A stretch of DNA of 64,000 nt from Alistipes communis (GTDB lineage Bacteria > Bacteroidota > Bacteroidia > Bacteroidales > Rikenellaceae). The notes beneath the pieces were generated by a model. It had not been told where the DNA came from and made no database searches. It saw only the letters and a list, made by a program, of their open reading frames with translations. The position numbers and the translations under genes are program-made. This document shows positions 33,914 to 43,759 of the stretch, piece by piece; within the stretch, counting starts at the first letter, position 1, and every line of letters begins with the position of its first letter. Location of the stretch: assembly GCF_006542665.1 (NCBI RefSeq), contig NZ_AP019735.1:1116001-1180000 (forward strand). The letters are read 5' to 3'.

Positions 33914-35686
33914 TTAAAAGTCGAGGCCGTCGTTCCAGCCGGGGTTTTGCGTCAGGGCACCGCCGGTCAGCGAGCGGTCGTCGGTCGGAATCGGGTAGTA
34001 GTAGTCACGGGCTTCGTTCCACTCGCCCGGATTCTTCTTGTGGGGCGAGATGTAACCGTGATCGCCTTCCGAGAGGAAGATGTCCTGATCGATCTCCATG
34101 ATGAGCGGAGCTTTGGTCGAGGGCGTCTCTCCCTTGGTTTTGAGATAGATGTCGGGCATACCGTCTCCGTCGAGGTCGTATTCGCCCTTGGAGGGGATGT
34201 AGAGGCCCAGCAGCGGCTGCGTGAAGGCCTTGCCCTCTTTCCAGCGGATGAGGTCGTAGTAACGGTGGCCCTCCTGAAGCAGTTCAATGGTGCGCTCGCG
34301 GCGGATTTCGAGCAGTACGCCTTTGTTCGGCCCCGTCACGTTGGGGTAGCCTGTCTCAGGGGCCGAAAGGTACGGGTCGGGGTTGGCGTTGGCGTGATCC
34401 ATGTCCAGATTGGGCATACCTACGCGATCGCGCAGTTTCTTGATCGACAGATCGATGTCGGCCTGCGTCAGCGTACCCAGCTCGGCTTTGGCTTCGGCGT
34501 AGTTGAGGTAGATCTCGGCCGTGCGGATGATCGGCAGGTCGGTGTACGAGAGGTTGTACCCGTCGGAACCGAAATCGGCGGGAGCGACGAACTTGATGGG
34601 CTGATAGCCCGTCATGCAGGTCGACAGGCTCGGCACTTCGACCTTGGTGGAGTTGATGCGCGTGTAACCCGGCGTGCGGATCGATTGCGCCAGACGCGGA
34701 TCGCGGTTCCGGCACTCGTCCCGGAACTCCATCGTTTCCCAGCCCGCCTTGTCCGTGAAGCGCGTGCCGTCGGCCATCAGATAGCTGGCGACGATCTTGC
34801 GCGTCAGCCCCGGACGGCCGTAGGAGGTGTTCAGCGAGTAGAAGGTGCTGTTGTGGAATACGCTTAGCCCCTTGTTGTAATCGCGGGCGAGGACGACCTC
34901 GATCTGCTGGGCGTCTTCCGACACGAACAGGTCGCGGTAGGCGGTCTGCGTGCCGCCCGATGTGTAGAGTCCGTAGCCGCTGTTGGTGATGAACTCTTCG
35001 GAAGCCTTCGCCGACAGGCTGAGGTAGTATTTCCAGTCGTTCTCCGGAAGGTCGATGTCGTGGTATTTGCGGAACGTGCCTTCGAAGAGACAGAAACGCG
35101 ATTTCAGGGCCAGAGCCGTCCATTTCGTGATACGGTAGAGGTCGTGTTTGGCGGGCAGGTAGCGGATGGCGAAATCGATGTCCTCGATCATGCGCTGCAT
35201 GACGTATTCTCGCGAATCGCGCGGACGATTGAGCTCAGCATCGGCCGAGCCGATCGGTTTCGCATACCACGGCACGTCGCCGAACCGCTTGATCTTTTCG
35301 AAATAGAAATAGGCGCGGAAGAAACGGGCCAGCGCGTCGTAGTGGTTACGGACGTCGAGGTCCTTGCAGTTGACCGAGTATTCGAGCAGCGTGTTGATAT
35401 CGCGCAGGTCGGTCCATGTCCAGCCGCCGCCCGATGCGGGGATCGTGCGGCCGCCGCGCATCTCCTGAGGCAGGTCGTTGTGAATGATGTTGTCCCAGTA
35501 CTCGTTGTAGAGCCCGTCGGACGGGAAGACCGTGTAGAATTTGTTGCTGAAAGCCTGCAACTCGTTTTCGTTCGAGAAGAAGGTTTCGGGCGACATTTGG
35601 GCCAGCGGGTATTTGTCGAGCCACTCTTCGCAGGAGACGAGCGCCATGGTGCAGCCTGCGGCCAGTATCAATAATATTTTTTTCAT
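33914..35686 (-). CDS. susD: SusD-like nutrient-binding lipoprotein
   Basis: A 590-residue RagB/SusD lipoprotein (MKKILLILAAGCTMALVSC). The TPR-like body and the long C-terminal half match the family: SPETFFSNENELQAF near the N-terminus, RAYFYFEKIKRFGDVPW, YLNYAEAKAEL and ERTIELLQEGHRYYDLIRWK. It forms the lid over the partner SusC channel, binding the substrate at the cell surface. The start at 35686 is chosen for its signal peptide; the susC stop lies 16 bp upstream. Confidence 0.93.
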   Translation of the reverse strand: MKKILLILAAGCTMALVSCEEWLDKYPLAQMSPETFFSNENELQAFSNKFYTVFPSDGLYNEYWDNIIHNDLPQEMRGGRTIPASGGGWTWTDLRDINTLLEYSVNCKDLDVRNHYDALARFFRAYFYFEKIKRFGDVPWYAKPIGSADAELNRPRDSREYVMQRMIEDIDFAIRYLPAKHDLYRITKWTALALKSRFCLFEGTFRKYHDIDLPENDWKYYLSLSAKASEEFITNSGYGLYTSGGTQTAYRDLFVSEDAQQIEVVLARDYNKGLSVFHNSTFYSLNTSYGRPGLTRKIVASYLMADGTRFTDKAGWETMEFRDECRNRDPRLAQSIRTPGYTRINSTKVEVPSLSTCMTGYQPIKFVAPADFGSDGYNLSYTDLPIIRTAEIYLNYAEAKAELGTLTQADIDLSIKKLRDRVGMPNLDMDHANANPDPYLSAPETGYPNVTGPNKGVLLEIRRERTIELLQEGHRYYDLIRWKEGKAFTQPLLGLYIPSKGEYDLDGDGMPDIYLKTKGETPSTKAPLIMEIDQDIFLSEGDHGYISPHKKNPGEWNEARDYYYPIPTDDRSLTGGALTQNPGWNDGLDF

Positions 35687-35702
35687 GGTTCTGCTTGTTT
35701 GA

Positions 35703-38700
35703 TTAGAATGTGACATCCACGCCGAACATGTAGGTCTTCTGCCACGGATAGGTGCGCATCTCGTCGTTCATGGCGGCCATTTCGGGATCGATATAGTCCG
35801 AGTGGATGGGCGACCATGTGGCGAGATTCTCTCCCGTGAAGTAGACGCGAAGGTTTTCGATCAACACTTTGCGGGTCCATTTCTTAGGCAGCGTGTAGCC
35901 TATCGTGAGGTTCTTCAGACGGCAGTAGCGGATGTTCTGCATATAGCGGTCGTTGACGGCCGTCAGCTCGCGGTTGGTGCCTGAAAGGGCTACATAGCCG
36001 CGCGGACGGGGGAAATAGGCGTCGGGATTCTCTTCGCTCCAATACATTTCGTGGAAGTCTTTGGGAATCCAGCTCGCATACGGACGGGCATAGGGTCCCC
36101 AGAAGGCGATCGTATTGGCTTTGGGATACCAGTGGCGGCGTCCGATGCCCTGAAAGAAGATCGAAAAGTCGATGCCCGCCCACGACATGCTCAGCGTCGT
36201 GCCGTAATGGAACCGCGGCTGGCTGTTGCCGATGATCTCCCGGTCGCCCGGATCGTCGACCGTGTTCTTGCCGATGGAGATCACGTTGTCGCCGTCCAGA
36301 TCGAGGAATTTCAGGTCGCCGGCGTGCAGGCCGCGTTCCGAGCCGGCCGCAGCGTTGATCCGGTTGTTGACGGCGGTCTGATCGACGGCATAGCCGGCAG
36401 CCTCGGCGTCCGTGGCGAAGAGTCCGCCGATGCGGTAGCCCCAGATCTCACCCCAGCGCATACCTTCGTAGTAGGACTTGGCGAACGTGCGGTCGGGGTT
36501 GTCGTATTTGGTGATGTCGGTCACGTAGTCGTTGAAGGTAACCGTCACGCTGTAAGTGAACGGCCGGCGCAGAAGCTGGAACTCGTCGCGCCAGCTGAGC
36601 GAGAGCTCGTAACCCTTGGTGCGCAGGTCGGCGCTGTTCATCTTGGGCGAATCGGCGCCGTAGACGCTCGGCAGGGCGACGCCGGAGGTCAGCATGTCCT
36701 TCGTATCGCGGATGTAGAAGTCGGCGCTGAAAGCCAGACGGTTGTTCAGGAAGCTCATGTCTACGCCCAGATTGTTGTGGATCGAGGTTTCCCACGAGAG
36801 GTTCGAGGCCACGGGGGCCGAAATGGTGGCCGTCGTGGGTTTGTCGCCGCCGAACAAATAGTTCTGGTTGCCGATCGAGATTTTGCGGATATAGTCGTAG
36901 TAGCCTACGTTCTGGTTACCCAGCTGTCCGTACGAATACCTGATCTTGAAGTTGTTGAATTTTTCGCGGATGCCCTCGAAGAAAGGCTCTTCCGAGATGC
37001 GCCATCCGAGCGAGAACGAGGGGAAGAAACCCCAGCGGTGACCGCGCTTGAAGCGCGACGTGCCGTCGTAGCGGCCGCTCACCTCCACGAGGTATTTGCC
37101 TTTGTAATCGTAGTTCAGACGGCCGAAGAAGCCCATCAGGGCGTATTCGTTCTGGCCGCCGCCGACCTCCATGCGTTCGTTGCCGTCGGCGTCCTGTCCC
37201 ACCAGATTGAGGTCCATCAGCGTTTCGGAGAGCAGGTTGTAGCCCGTGGCCGATACGTCTTTGAGGTACTTGGTCTCCCAGTTGAAACCGGCCATCGCCT
37301 TGAAGTTGTGCTTCTCGTTCCACGTGTGTGCGTAGGTGGCGTAGACGTTGGCCTGATAGTAGTTGTGCATCATGGTCTTTTCGTAGAGCTTGTCTTGGAA
37401 GCGGCTGCCCGTCGAGAGGGTTTGCACTTCGCCCGGATACTGCGAGTATTCGGTATTGACCTGACGGTTGAGGTTGTGCTGGGTGTTGAACATGTAGGTG
37501 AAGTTACCCTTGATCTCCAACCCTTTGACCGGGGTCCACGTCAGCTCCGTGGTGGTCGACATGTTGTCGGTCTTGTCCTTGTTGTAGTGGCCGCCCTTGT
37601 TCATGATCGTGGGCAGGCCGTCCATGATCGAGTATTTCGACAGCGAGGTGTAGTAGACGCTCGTGCCGTCGGGGTTATAGGGCATCATCGAGGCCAGTGC
37701 GTGTACCGTGCCGAGCGAGAAGGCTGTATTGACTCCGCTGGGGCCGGGGTAGTAGTACTGGTAGTTGTAGTAGCTGGTGTTATTGCTGATTTTTAGCCAC
37801 TTGTTGATGTCGAACGAAATTTTCGAACGGAAGTTGATCCGCTGCAAGCGGTCGGGGTCCTGACGGAAGAGTCCCTCTTCGCTGTAATAGTTGCCCGAAA
37901 GCATGTACTTCACCTTCGAGTTGCCGCCCGACAGCGAGACGCTGTGGCTCGTGCTGGGATGCTCGTCCTTGAACAGGTAGTGGTACCAGTCGAAGTTGGC
38001 GTAATAGACATATGTGTCGCGGCCGTCGCGCTGGTCGATCTTCACCCACGGACGTTCGGGATTTTCGACCTTGTCGTTGCGGCGGGCCCATAATTCCATC
38101 ATGTCCTGCTCGGTATAGTTGGTGTAGTTGGTACCTGCATCGGCATGCCAGAACAGGTCGTTGACGTACACCGAATAGTAGCCGCGGGTCTCGTAATCGG
38201 TCGAGGTGGTGGGGGAATTCCACCCCCAGCGTCCGCTGTACGACACGCGGGTTTTGTCCGAATCGTCGCCCTCCTTGGTAGTCACCAGTACGACGCCGTA
38301 AGCCGCGCGTGCGCCGTAGATGGCGGCGGCCGAGGCATCCTTGATCACCGAGATCGAGGCCACGTCGTTGGGGTTGAGTTTCATCAGGTCGCCTTCGGCG
38401 CCGTCGATCAGCACGAGCGGCGAACCGCCGTTGATCGAGGTGATACCGCGGATGTTCAGGTCGGCCGAGTTGCCCGGACGGCCCGACGAGGTCGAGATCG
38501 TCAGACCCGGAACCGCACCTTGAAGCATGTGGGCTACGGACGGCGCCGAACGGTTTGCAAGCTGCGTGTCGTCCACCGTGGTGATGGCTCCCGTCAGATT
38601 GACCTTCTTCTGGGTGCCGTAACCTACTACTACGACGTCCTCCATCCTCACGGCGTCTTCTGCGAGGAATACCTCGAGACTGTTCTGCGAGACGGGCACC

Positions 38701-39218
38701 GAGACTTTCTTGGAGATGTAGCCCAAGTAGGTGAAGCTGAGCACCGCATCGGCGTCGGGAACGGTGATGGTGAAACTGCCGTTGTTCCCGGAAACGGTGC
38801 CGCGGGTATTATCGCCCTCCAGCGTGACGGCGACGCCGGCCAACGGCAGTTCGTGGGAGTCGTTGACCGTACCGGTGATCGTGCGCGATCCGGCCGGAGC
38901 CTTGCGTGCCGCGGGAATCAGGGCGATCTGGCGTTCGGATATCGTGAAGTCGAGACCCGTCGGGGCGAGCATCTGGCGCAGGGCGGCGGAGATCGGCAGC
39001 TGTTTGGCGTGAAGGCTGACGCGCAGGGTCAGATCGGTCTGTTTGGCGTCGTAGAAAAACGTGTATTTGCTGCTCTTCTCGATGCGCGATATGGCTTCCG
39101 AAAGGGGTATGTCGGTGAACTCTATGTTGATCGCCGGCTCCTGCGTCTGGCCATGTGCAACCGTTGTCCATTTGCAGACGAGCAGCAATAGAATTGCGAA
39201 GAGTCTAAAATGTTTCAT
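35703..39218 (-). CDS. susC: SusC-like TonB-dependent transporter with STN domain
   Basis: A 1171-residue outer-membrane transporter. After the signal peptide come an STN (secretin/TonB N-terminal) domain (about 28-100; INIEFTDIPLSEAISRIEKS), a carboxypeptidase-like regulatory domain (about 115-200; ITGTVNDSHELPLAGVAVTL), the plug (about 205-330; VVVVGYGTQKKVNLTGAI, NIRGITSINGGSP, VIKDASAAAIYG) and a long barrel ending in DVTF. An STN domain normally contacts a FecR-type anti-sigma factor, present here just upstream. Function: import of a complex surface-bound substrate with SusD. Confidence 0.94.
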   Translation of the reverse strand: MKHFRLFAILLLLVCKWTTVAHGQTQEPAINIEFTDIPLSEAISRIEKSSKYTFFYDAKQTDLTLRVSLHAKQLPISAALRQMLAPTGLDFTISERQIALIPAARKAPAGSRTITGTVNDSHELPLAGVAVTLEGDNTRGTVSGNNGSFTITVPDADAVLSFTYLGYISKKVSVPVSQNSLEVFLAEDAVRMEDVVVVGYGTQKKVNLTGAITTVDDTQLANRSAPSVAHMLQGAVPGLTISTSSGRPGNSADLNIRGITSINGGSPLVLIDGAEGDLMKLNPNDVASISVIKDASAAAIYGARAAYGVVLVTTKEGDDSDKTRVSYSGRWGWNSPTTSTDYETRGYYSVYVNDLFWHADAGTNYTNYTEQDMMELWARRNDKVENPERPWVKIDQRDGRDTYVYYANFDWYHYLFKDEHPSTSHSVSLSGGNSKVKYMLSGNYYSEEGLFRQDPDRLQRINFRSKISFDINKWLKISNNTSYYNYQYYYPGPSGVNTAFSLGTVHALASMMPYNPDGTSVYYTSLSKYSIMDGLPTIMNKGGHYNKDKTDNMSTTTELTWTPVKGLEIKGNFTYMFNTQHNLNRQVNTEYSQYPGEVQTLSTGSRFQDKLYEKTMMHNYYQANVYATYAHTWNEKHNFKAMAGFNWETKYLKDVSATGYNLLSETLMDLNLVGQDADGNERMEVGGGQNEYALMGFFGRLNYDYKGKYLVEVSGRYDGTSRFKRGHRWGFFPSFSLGWRISEEPFFEGIREKFNNFKIRYSYGQLGNQNVGYYDYIRKISIGNQNYLFGGDKPTTATISAPVASNLSWETSIHNNLGVDMSFLNNRLAFSADFYIRDTKDMLTSGVALPSVYGADSPKMNSADLRTKGYELSLSWRDEFQLLRRPFTYSVTVTFNDYVTDITKYDNPDRTFAKSYYEGMRWGEIWGYRIGGLFATDAEAAGYAVDQTAVNNRINAAAGSERGLHAGDLKFLDLDGDNVISIGKNTVDDPGDREIIGNSQPRFHYGTTLSMSWAGIDFSIFFQGIGRRHWYPKANTIAFWGPYARPYASWIPKDFHEMYWSEENPDAYFPRPRGYVALSGTNRELTAVNDRYMQNIRYCRLKNLTIGYTLPKKWTRKVLIENLRVYFTGENLATWSPIHSDYIDPEMAAMNDEMRTYPWQKTYMFGVDVTF

Positions 39219-39346
39219 GGTTGGAAGTTTTAAGGTTAGCGAGTGTTTGCAGCGGCGGGTGCTGCCGCTGGAGAAATTGCGTGCGATTCAGCTCTGTTCG
39301 GTCATAGGCATTCGGGGTTTGGTTGGAGTTTGGTCGGTTTACGGTT

Positions 39347-40348
39347 TTATTCTACCTCGGAGATGGACACCGAGCGGTTGTCCGAGAAGGTGTAGACGAT
39401 CGGATTGATGCGGCTCATGATGCGCAGAATCGCTTCGAGCGGTTCGTCGGTAATGGTGAACGTGTAGGCGTAGTTGCGGGCGAGTGCCGGAGAGATGTCG
39501 ATCCGGATGTCGTACCAGCGAGACAGGTAGCGGCAGATTTCGCCCAGCGACTGCCGCTCGAAGACCAGTTTGCCCGCGGCCCAGCAGGATTCCAGCTCCA
39601 CGTTGCCGCGACGGATGTCCAGCTTTTGTGTGGCGGTGTTGTAGCGGGCGATTTCACCGGGGTACAGCTGGCGCTGTTCGCCTTTGCCGGAGTCGAGGGC
39701 CACCGAACCCTCTACGAGCGATACGGCGACGGTCCGGTCTTCGAGCGAGGTGTTCACGTTGAATTTGGTGCCGTGAACCCGTATGCGCAACCCTTCCACT
39801 TCGACCGTGAAGGGGCGTTCGGGATCTTTGGCAATGTCGAAAAATCCCTCTCCGCGAAGCTTTACGTTGCGGCTTTCGGCGCCGAAGGAGCCGTCGCAGG
39901 CAAGCGTCGAGCCGCTTTGAAGCCATACGGTCGAACCGTCGGCCAGGTGTGCCAGCGATTTACCGCCGAAGGCGCAGAACTCCTGTCGGGCCGGACTCGG
40001 TGTGAGGGCGGCGTCGGGACGGACTGCGAAGAGCGTGACGACGACGCCCGCGGCGACGGCAGCCGCCGTGCGAAGTATCGGCACCCAACGGCGTTTCGGC
40101 GCGGGCCGTTCCGTAGGCTGCGGCGATCCGGAAACTCCGATACGTGACTGCAACTGTTCCCAGAGCCGATCGCGGTCGGGAGTGTAAGCTGCGGCGCGGC
40201 GCTGTGTGTCGTCCCATATGCGGAGGGCGTTTTCGTAGATGCGGAGGTTGTCCGCATTCGAGACCCACAGGTCGAATTCGCGGCGCGATGCGGTGTCCAG
40301 CGTGCCTTTCAGCGCACGGATCAGAAGATCCCTGTTATGTTTGTCCAT
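39347..40348 (-). CDS. FecR family anti-sigma factor
   Basis: A 333-residue inner-membrane protein: cytoplasmic N-terminal domain (about 1-85), one transmembrane segment (about 90-110; ILRTAAAVAAGVVVTLFAV), FecR domain (about 130-225; LADGSTVWLQSGS, RGEGFFDIAKDPERPF, GTKFNVN) and a C-terminal DUF4974/STN-like domain (LVFERQSLGEICRYLSRWY). It relays the transporter state to an ECF sigma factor. It leads the Sus-like operon; the sigma gene lies at the far end of the locus. Confidence 0.92.
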   Translation of the reverse strand: MDKHNRDLLIRALKGTLDTASRREFDLWVSNADNLRIYENALRIWDDTQRRAAAYTPDRDRLWEQLQSRIGVSGSPQPTERPAPKRRWVPILRTAAAVAAGVVVTLFAVRPDAALTPSPARQEFCAFGGKSLAHLADGSTVWLQSGSTLACDGSFGAESRNVKLRGEGFFDIAKDPERPFTVEVEGLRIRVHGTKFNVNTSLEDRTVAVSLVEGSVALDSGKGEQRQLYPGEIARYNTATQKLDIRRGNVELESCWAAGKLVFERQSLGEICRYLSRWYDIRIDISPALARNYAYTFTITDEPLEAILRIMSRINPIVYTFSDNRSVSISEVE

Positions 40349-40378
40349 GACGGTATTCGGGTTTTATCCGAAGACACG

Positions 40379-40414
40379 AAAAAGGCGGCCGACCCTTACG
40401 GGCCGACCGCTTTT
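40379..40414. terminator. Bidirectional intrinsic terminator
   Basis: AAAAGGCGG-CGACCC pairs with GGGCCGACCGCTTTT; there is a T-run on both strands. It lies upstream of the Sus-like operon, separating it from the next gene. Confidence 0.75.
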
Positions 40415-40468
40415 TTTGCGATTTCTTAGCGGAATGTCTCCGGATATTCCTCCGCGGACGCTTCGTAT

Positions 40469-41029
40469 GTGCCGGTAACGGCGACTATCGACCCAAAACA
40501 TGTGGTCGTTCGACACAACGACGCGTTTCGTGATCGTTTAAGGGAATGTTTCGAAATCGACGCATATGAAAGTGTTCTGAAAACGGTCATACGAAATCGC
40601 CTGAAAAAGTCTATTACGAGTACCAATGGTAAATACCATACAGAACCCTCGGCCGAAGCATTGAAGGATTTCGACAGACGGCTGTCGGTGCAGGATACGG
40701 AGGACAGGCCCGTATTTGATGCTTTGATAGCATATTCCAGAAGCTCGACTTCTCAACGTATACATGACCAAGATATTATCGAAGGATTTACGAAATTCCT
40801 TTTGACGGATTTCAGGCAGGATGCCGGACACATATTTTCCCGTTTCATGCTTTCCGAAGAAAACGATAAGGAGTCTGAACCAAATTATATCATTTCCGGA
40901 CTGAAAGACATTACCGAATCGACAGATCTAAATACGATAGGCAGTCGGACGACCAACCGACGATCTATCTCGATACGGAAGAACCGTTCAGTGCATATGA
41001 ATAAGGTTGGAATGGGTACCCTGTTTTAA
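40469..41029 (+). CDS. Hypothetical protein
   Basis: A 186-residue frame, lower in GC than the Sus-like genes. I do not recognise a family. Features: a charged N-terminus (VVVRHNDAFRDRLREC), a helix-rich middle and a basic tail (TNRRSISIRKNRSVHMNK). It ends 3 bp before the stop codon of the convergent UvrA-like gene, and no clear promoter or partner is visible. It may be a real accessory gene or a degraded fragment. Confidence 0.4.
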   Translation: MPVTATIDPKHVVVRHNDAFRDRLRECFEIDAYESVLKTVIRNRLKKSITSTNGKYHTEPSAEALKDFDRRLSVQDTEDRPVFDALIAYSRSSTSQRIHDQDIIEGFTKFLLTDFRQDAGHIFSRFMLSEENDKESEPNYIISGLKDITESTDLNTIGSRTTNRRSISIRKNRSVHMNKVGMGTLF

Positions 41030-41032
41030 GTT

Positions 41033-43531
41033 TCAATACAGATATTGTCCTGTTATGCTTTCCTTATTGGCGGCTACCGCTTCGGGAGTGCCCGTCGCGA
41101 CGATACGTCCGCCGTCGGCTCCTCCGCCCGGGCCGAGGTCGACGATGTAGTCGGCGTTGCGTATCATGTCCAGATCGTGTTCGATGACGACCAGGGTAGC
41201 CCCTGCCGAAAGCAGATGCCGGAAGACTTCGAGCAATGTCCTGACGTCGAGCGGGTGGAGCCCGATGGTGGGCTCGTCGAAAACGAAGAGCGAGTCGCTT
41301 TGCCGGCGTCCCATCTCCGAGGCGAGTTTCAGCCGCTGCGCCTCGCCGCCCGAGAGACTGGGCGTGGCTTCGCCGAGGGTGAGGTAGCCCAACCCGAGGT
41401 CGCTCAGCGTCGCAAGCCGCGGTGCGACGCTCTTGAATCCGGCGCACAACTCCGCTGCATGGGCCACGTCGGTCTCCATGACCTGCGGCAGCGTGAACGA
41501 ACGGCCGTTCCCGACCGTACAGGCGATTCGTCCCGCAGGTTTCGCATAGCGCGAGCCGCGGCATTCGGGACACGGAATATCGACGTCGGGCAGGAACTGC
41601 ACGTCGAGGCTGACCGTGCCAGTGCCGTCGCACACGGGGCAACGCAGCCGTCCGGTGTTGTAGGAGAAGTCGCCCGCCTTGTAACCGGCGGCCCGGGCAT
41701 CGGGCGTGCGGGCGAAGATCTTGCGCAGCTCGTCGTGAATATCGGCGTAAGTAGCCACCGTGGAGCGCACGTTGGCACCGATGGGTGTCGAATCGATAAG
41801 CTTGACGTGTTCGATACCCGACGCATCGATATTTTTCACATGGGGTGGCAGCGGCGTGCCCGCTATCGCCGCTTCGAGCGCCGGAACGAGGCTTTCGAGA
41901 ATCAGCGTGGTTTTGCCAGACCCCGATACGCCCGTCACCACCGTGAGGCGGCCTTTGGGAATGACGACTTCGAGCGGTTTTACGGTGTGAATCTCGGAGG
42001 TGGAGAGGCGGATCGCCCCTTGTGCGAAGAGTTCGCCTTCCGGCACGACGGGCAGCACGCGGGATTCGACCTTGCCTGCCAGAAACGGGCCGATGCGCGA
42101 CGCCGGACTGCGTTCGATCTCCCCGACCGTCCCCTGCGCAATGACCCTTCCGCCGTCGGCCCCCGCTCCGGGGCCCATCTCGACGATATGGTCGGCATGG
42201 CTCAGTATCTGCGTGTCGTGGTCGACCAGCACGACGGTGTTTCCGTCGGCGACCAGGTCGTCCATAACACCCGTGAGACCTGCGATGTTGGCCGGATGAA
42301 GGCCGATGGAGGGTTCGTCGAGCACATACATCACGCCCGTAGTACGGTTGCGCACTGCGCGGGCCAGCTGCATACGCTGCCGCTCGCCGGTGGATAGGGT
42401 CGAAGCCGCCCGATCGAGCGCGAGGTATCCCAACCCCAAGTCCAGCAGACGGCGCGAAGCGGCGAGGAACGACTCGCAGATGCTCTCGCCCATGGGGCGC
42501 ATCTCCTCCGGCAGCGAAGCGGGGACGCCGCGCACCCACCCGACGCACTCCGCGAGCGTCATGCGGCACGCCTCGTCCAGCCCGATGCCGCGAAGCCGCG
42601 GCGCCCGGGCCTCGTCGGAGAGTCGCGTGCCGCCGCAAGCCGGACAGACGTCCTGACGCAGGAACTTCTCCACGCGCTTCATGCCCTTCTCGTCGGTCAC
42701 TTTGGCGAGCGCATTCTCGACCGTATAGACGGCGTTGTAGTAGGTGAAATCGAGCTCTCCCGCCTGATTGGAATTTTTGGCTTTGTAGAGGATATGTCTC
42801 TTTTCGGCCGGTCCGTCGAAGACGATGGCGCGCTCGGCAGGCGTCAGCTCGCTGAACGGCACGTCGGTACGCACGCCCATCGCCCGGCACACGTCGGTCA
42901 TGAGCGACCACATCAGGCTGTTCCACGGAGCCACGGCCCCTTCGTCGATCGTCTTCGATTCGTCGGGCACGAGCGTCGCACGGTCTACGGTCATGACCGT
43001 ACCCGTACCGCCGCACCGGCGACATGCTCCGCCGCTGTTGAACGCGAGCTCCTCGGCCCCGGGCGCATAGAACCGATGGCCGCAGTTCGCGCAGACGAGC
43101 TCCTTCTCGGCCGCGACGGCCAGCGTCGGCGCATGGTAATGCCCGCAGTTCGGACAGCGGTGCGAAGCCAGGCGCGAGAACATAAGCCGCAGGCTGTTGA
43201 GCAGCTCGGTGCCGGTGCCGAAGGTGCTGCGGATACCCGGCACGCCTGGCCGCTGGTGGAGTGCGATGGCGGCGGGAACATATGCTATTTCATCGACCTG
43301 CGCCTTGGGAGCCTGCGTCATGCGCCGGCGCGTATAGGTGGACAACGCCTCCAGATAGCGCCGCGACCCTTCGGCGTAGAGCACCCCGAGCGCCAGCGAC
43401 GATTTGCCCGATCCCGACACGCCGGCGATGCCGACGATGCCGTGGAGCGGAATATTTACATCCACGTTTTTGAGGTTGTGGACGCGCGCACCGCGGATTC
43501 TTATTTCGTTCGGTGTTTTCTTCATCTCCAT
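41033..43531 (-). CDS. Short UvrA-like ABC ATPase (UvrA2 class)
   Basis: An 832-residue protein with two ABC ATPase modules in the UvrA arrangement. Each has a Walker A (GVSGSGKSS and GVSGSGKTT), signature (STGERQRMQLARA and SLSGGEAQRLKLA) and Walker B/D-loop (VLDEPSIGLH and FDEPTIGLH). Zinc-type cysteine pairs (CPNCGHYH/CANCGH, CRRCGGTG, CPACGGTR, CPVCDGTG) are present. It is about 100 residues shorter than canonical UvrA (about 940). UvrA2-type proteins are linked to drug or DNA-lesion tolerance. The start is 43531 or 43525 (MKKTPNE), because the promoter box at 43552 lies inside the longer frame from 43570. Confidence 0.85.
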   Translation of the reverse strand: MEMKKTPNEIRIRGARVHNLKNVDVNIPLHGIVGIAGVSGSGKSSLALGVLYAEGSRRYLEALSTYTRRRMTQAPKAQVDEIAYVPAAIALHQRPGVPGIRSTFGTGTELLNSLRLMFSRLASHRCPNCGHYHAPTLAVAAEKELVCANCGHRFYAPGAEELAFNSGGACRRCGGTGTVMTVDRATLVPDESKTIDEGAVAPWNSLMWSLMTDVCRAMGVRTDVPFSELTPAERAIVFDGPAEKRHILYKAKNSNQAGELDFTYYNAVYTVENALAKVTDEKGMKRVEKFLRQDVCPACGGTRLSDEARAPRLRGIGLDEACRMTLAECVGWVRGVPASLPEEMRPMGESICESFLAASRRLLDLGLGYLALDRAASTLSTGERQRMQLARAVRNRTTGVMYVLDEPSIGLHPANIAGLTGVMDDLVADGNTVVLVDHDTQILSHADHIVEMGPGAGADGGRVIAQGTVGEIERSPASRIGPFLAGKVESRVLPVVPEGELFAQGAIRLSTSEIHTVKPLEVVIPKGRLTVVTGVSGSGKTTLILESLVPALEAAIAGTPLPPHVKNIDASGIEHVKLIDSTPIGANVRSTVATYADIHDELRKIFARTPDARAAGYKAGDFSYNTGRLRCPVCDGTGTVSLDVQFLPDVDIPCPECRGSRYAKPAGRIACTVGNGRSFTLPQVMETDVAHAAELCAGFKSVAPRLATLSDLGLGYLTLGEATPSLSGGEAQRLKLASEMGRRQSDSLFVFDEPTIGLHPLDVRTLLEVFRHLLSAGATLVVIEHDLDMIRNADYIVDLGPGGGADGGRIVATGTPEAVAANKESITGQYLY

Positions 43532-43551
43532 AAAGTCTCGTATCAAACATA

Positions 43552-43559
43552 CAAAAGTA
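43552..43559 (-). promoter_or_regulatory. Promoter -7 box of the UvrA-like gene
   Basis: On the minus strand TACTTTTG matches the consensus and lies 20 bp upstream of the start codon at 43531. Confidence 0.65.
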
Positions 43560-43618
43560 CGGAACGGCAAATAACATGCATTGTCACAAATCGGGCGAAA
43601 CGAAACGCTTTTCGGGAC

Positions 43619-43756
43619 TTATCCCGCCCGCTCCCTGAATCGCAGCGGCGTACAACCGACCGGCCTGCGAAAATAACGGATGAAACAGGAGACGTCCTCG
43701 AAACAAAGCCGGTCGGGGATCTCCGTTACGGCCGAATCCGTATAACGCAACAGGCG
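43619..43756 (-). pseudogene. AraC-type regulator remnant (C-terminal helix-turn-helix)
   Basis: On the minus strand, codons from 43756 to the stop at 43619-43621 encode about 45 residues of an AraC second helix-turn-helix: RLLRYTDSAVTEIPDRLCFE followed by DVSCFIRYFRRPVGCTPLRF. The rest of the gene is absent; an in-frame stop directly precedes RLL. Similarity ends where the base composition drops, marking a probable insertion junction for the mobile element to the right. Confidence 0.7.
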
Positions 43757-43759
43757 TTA

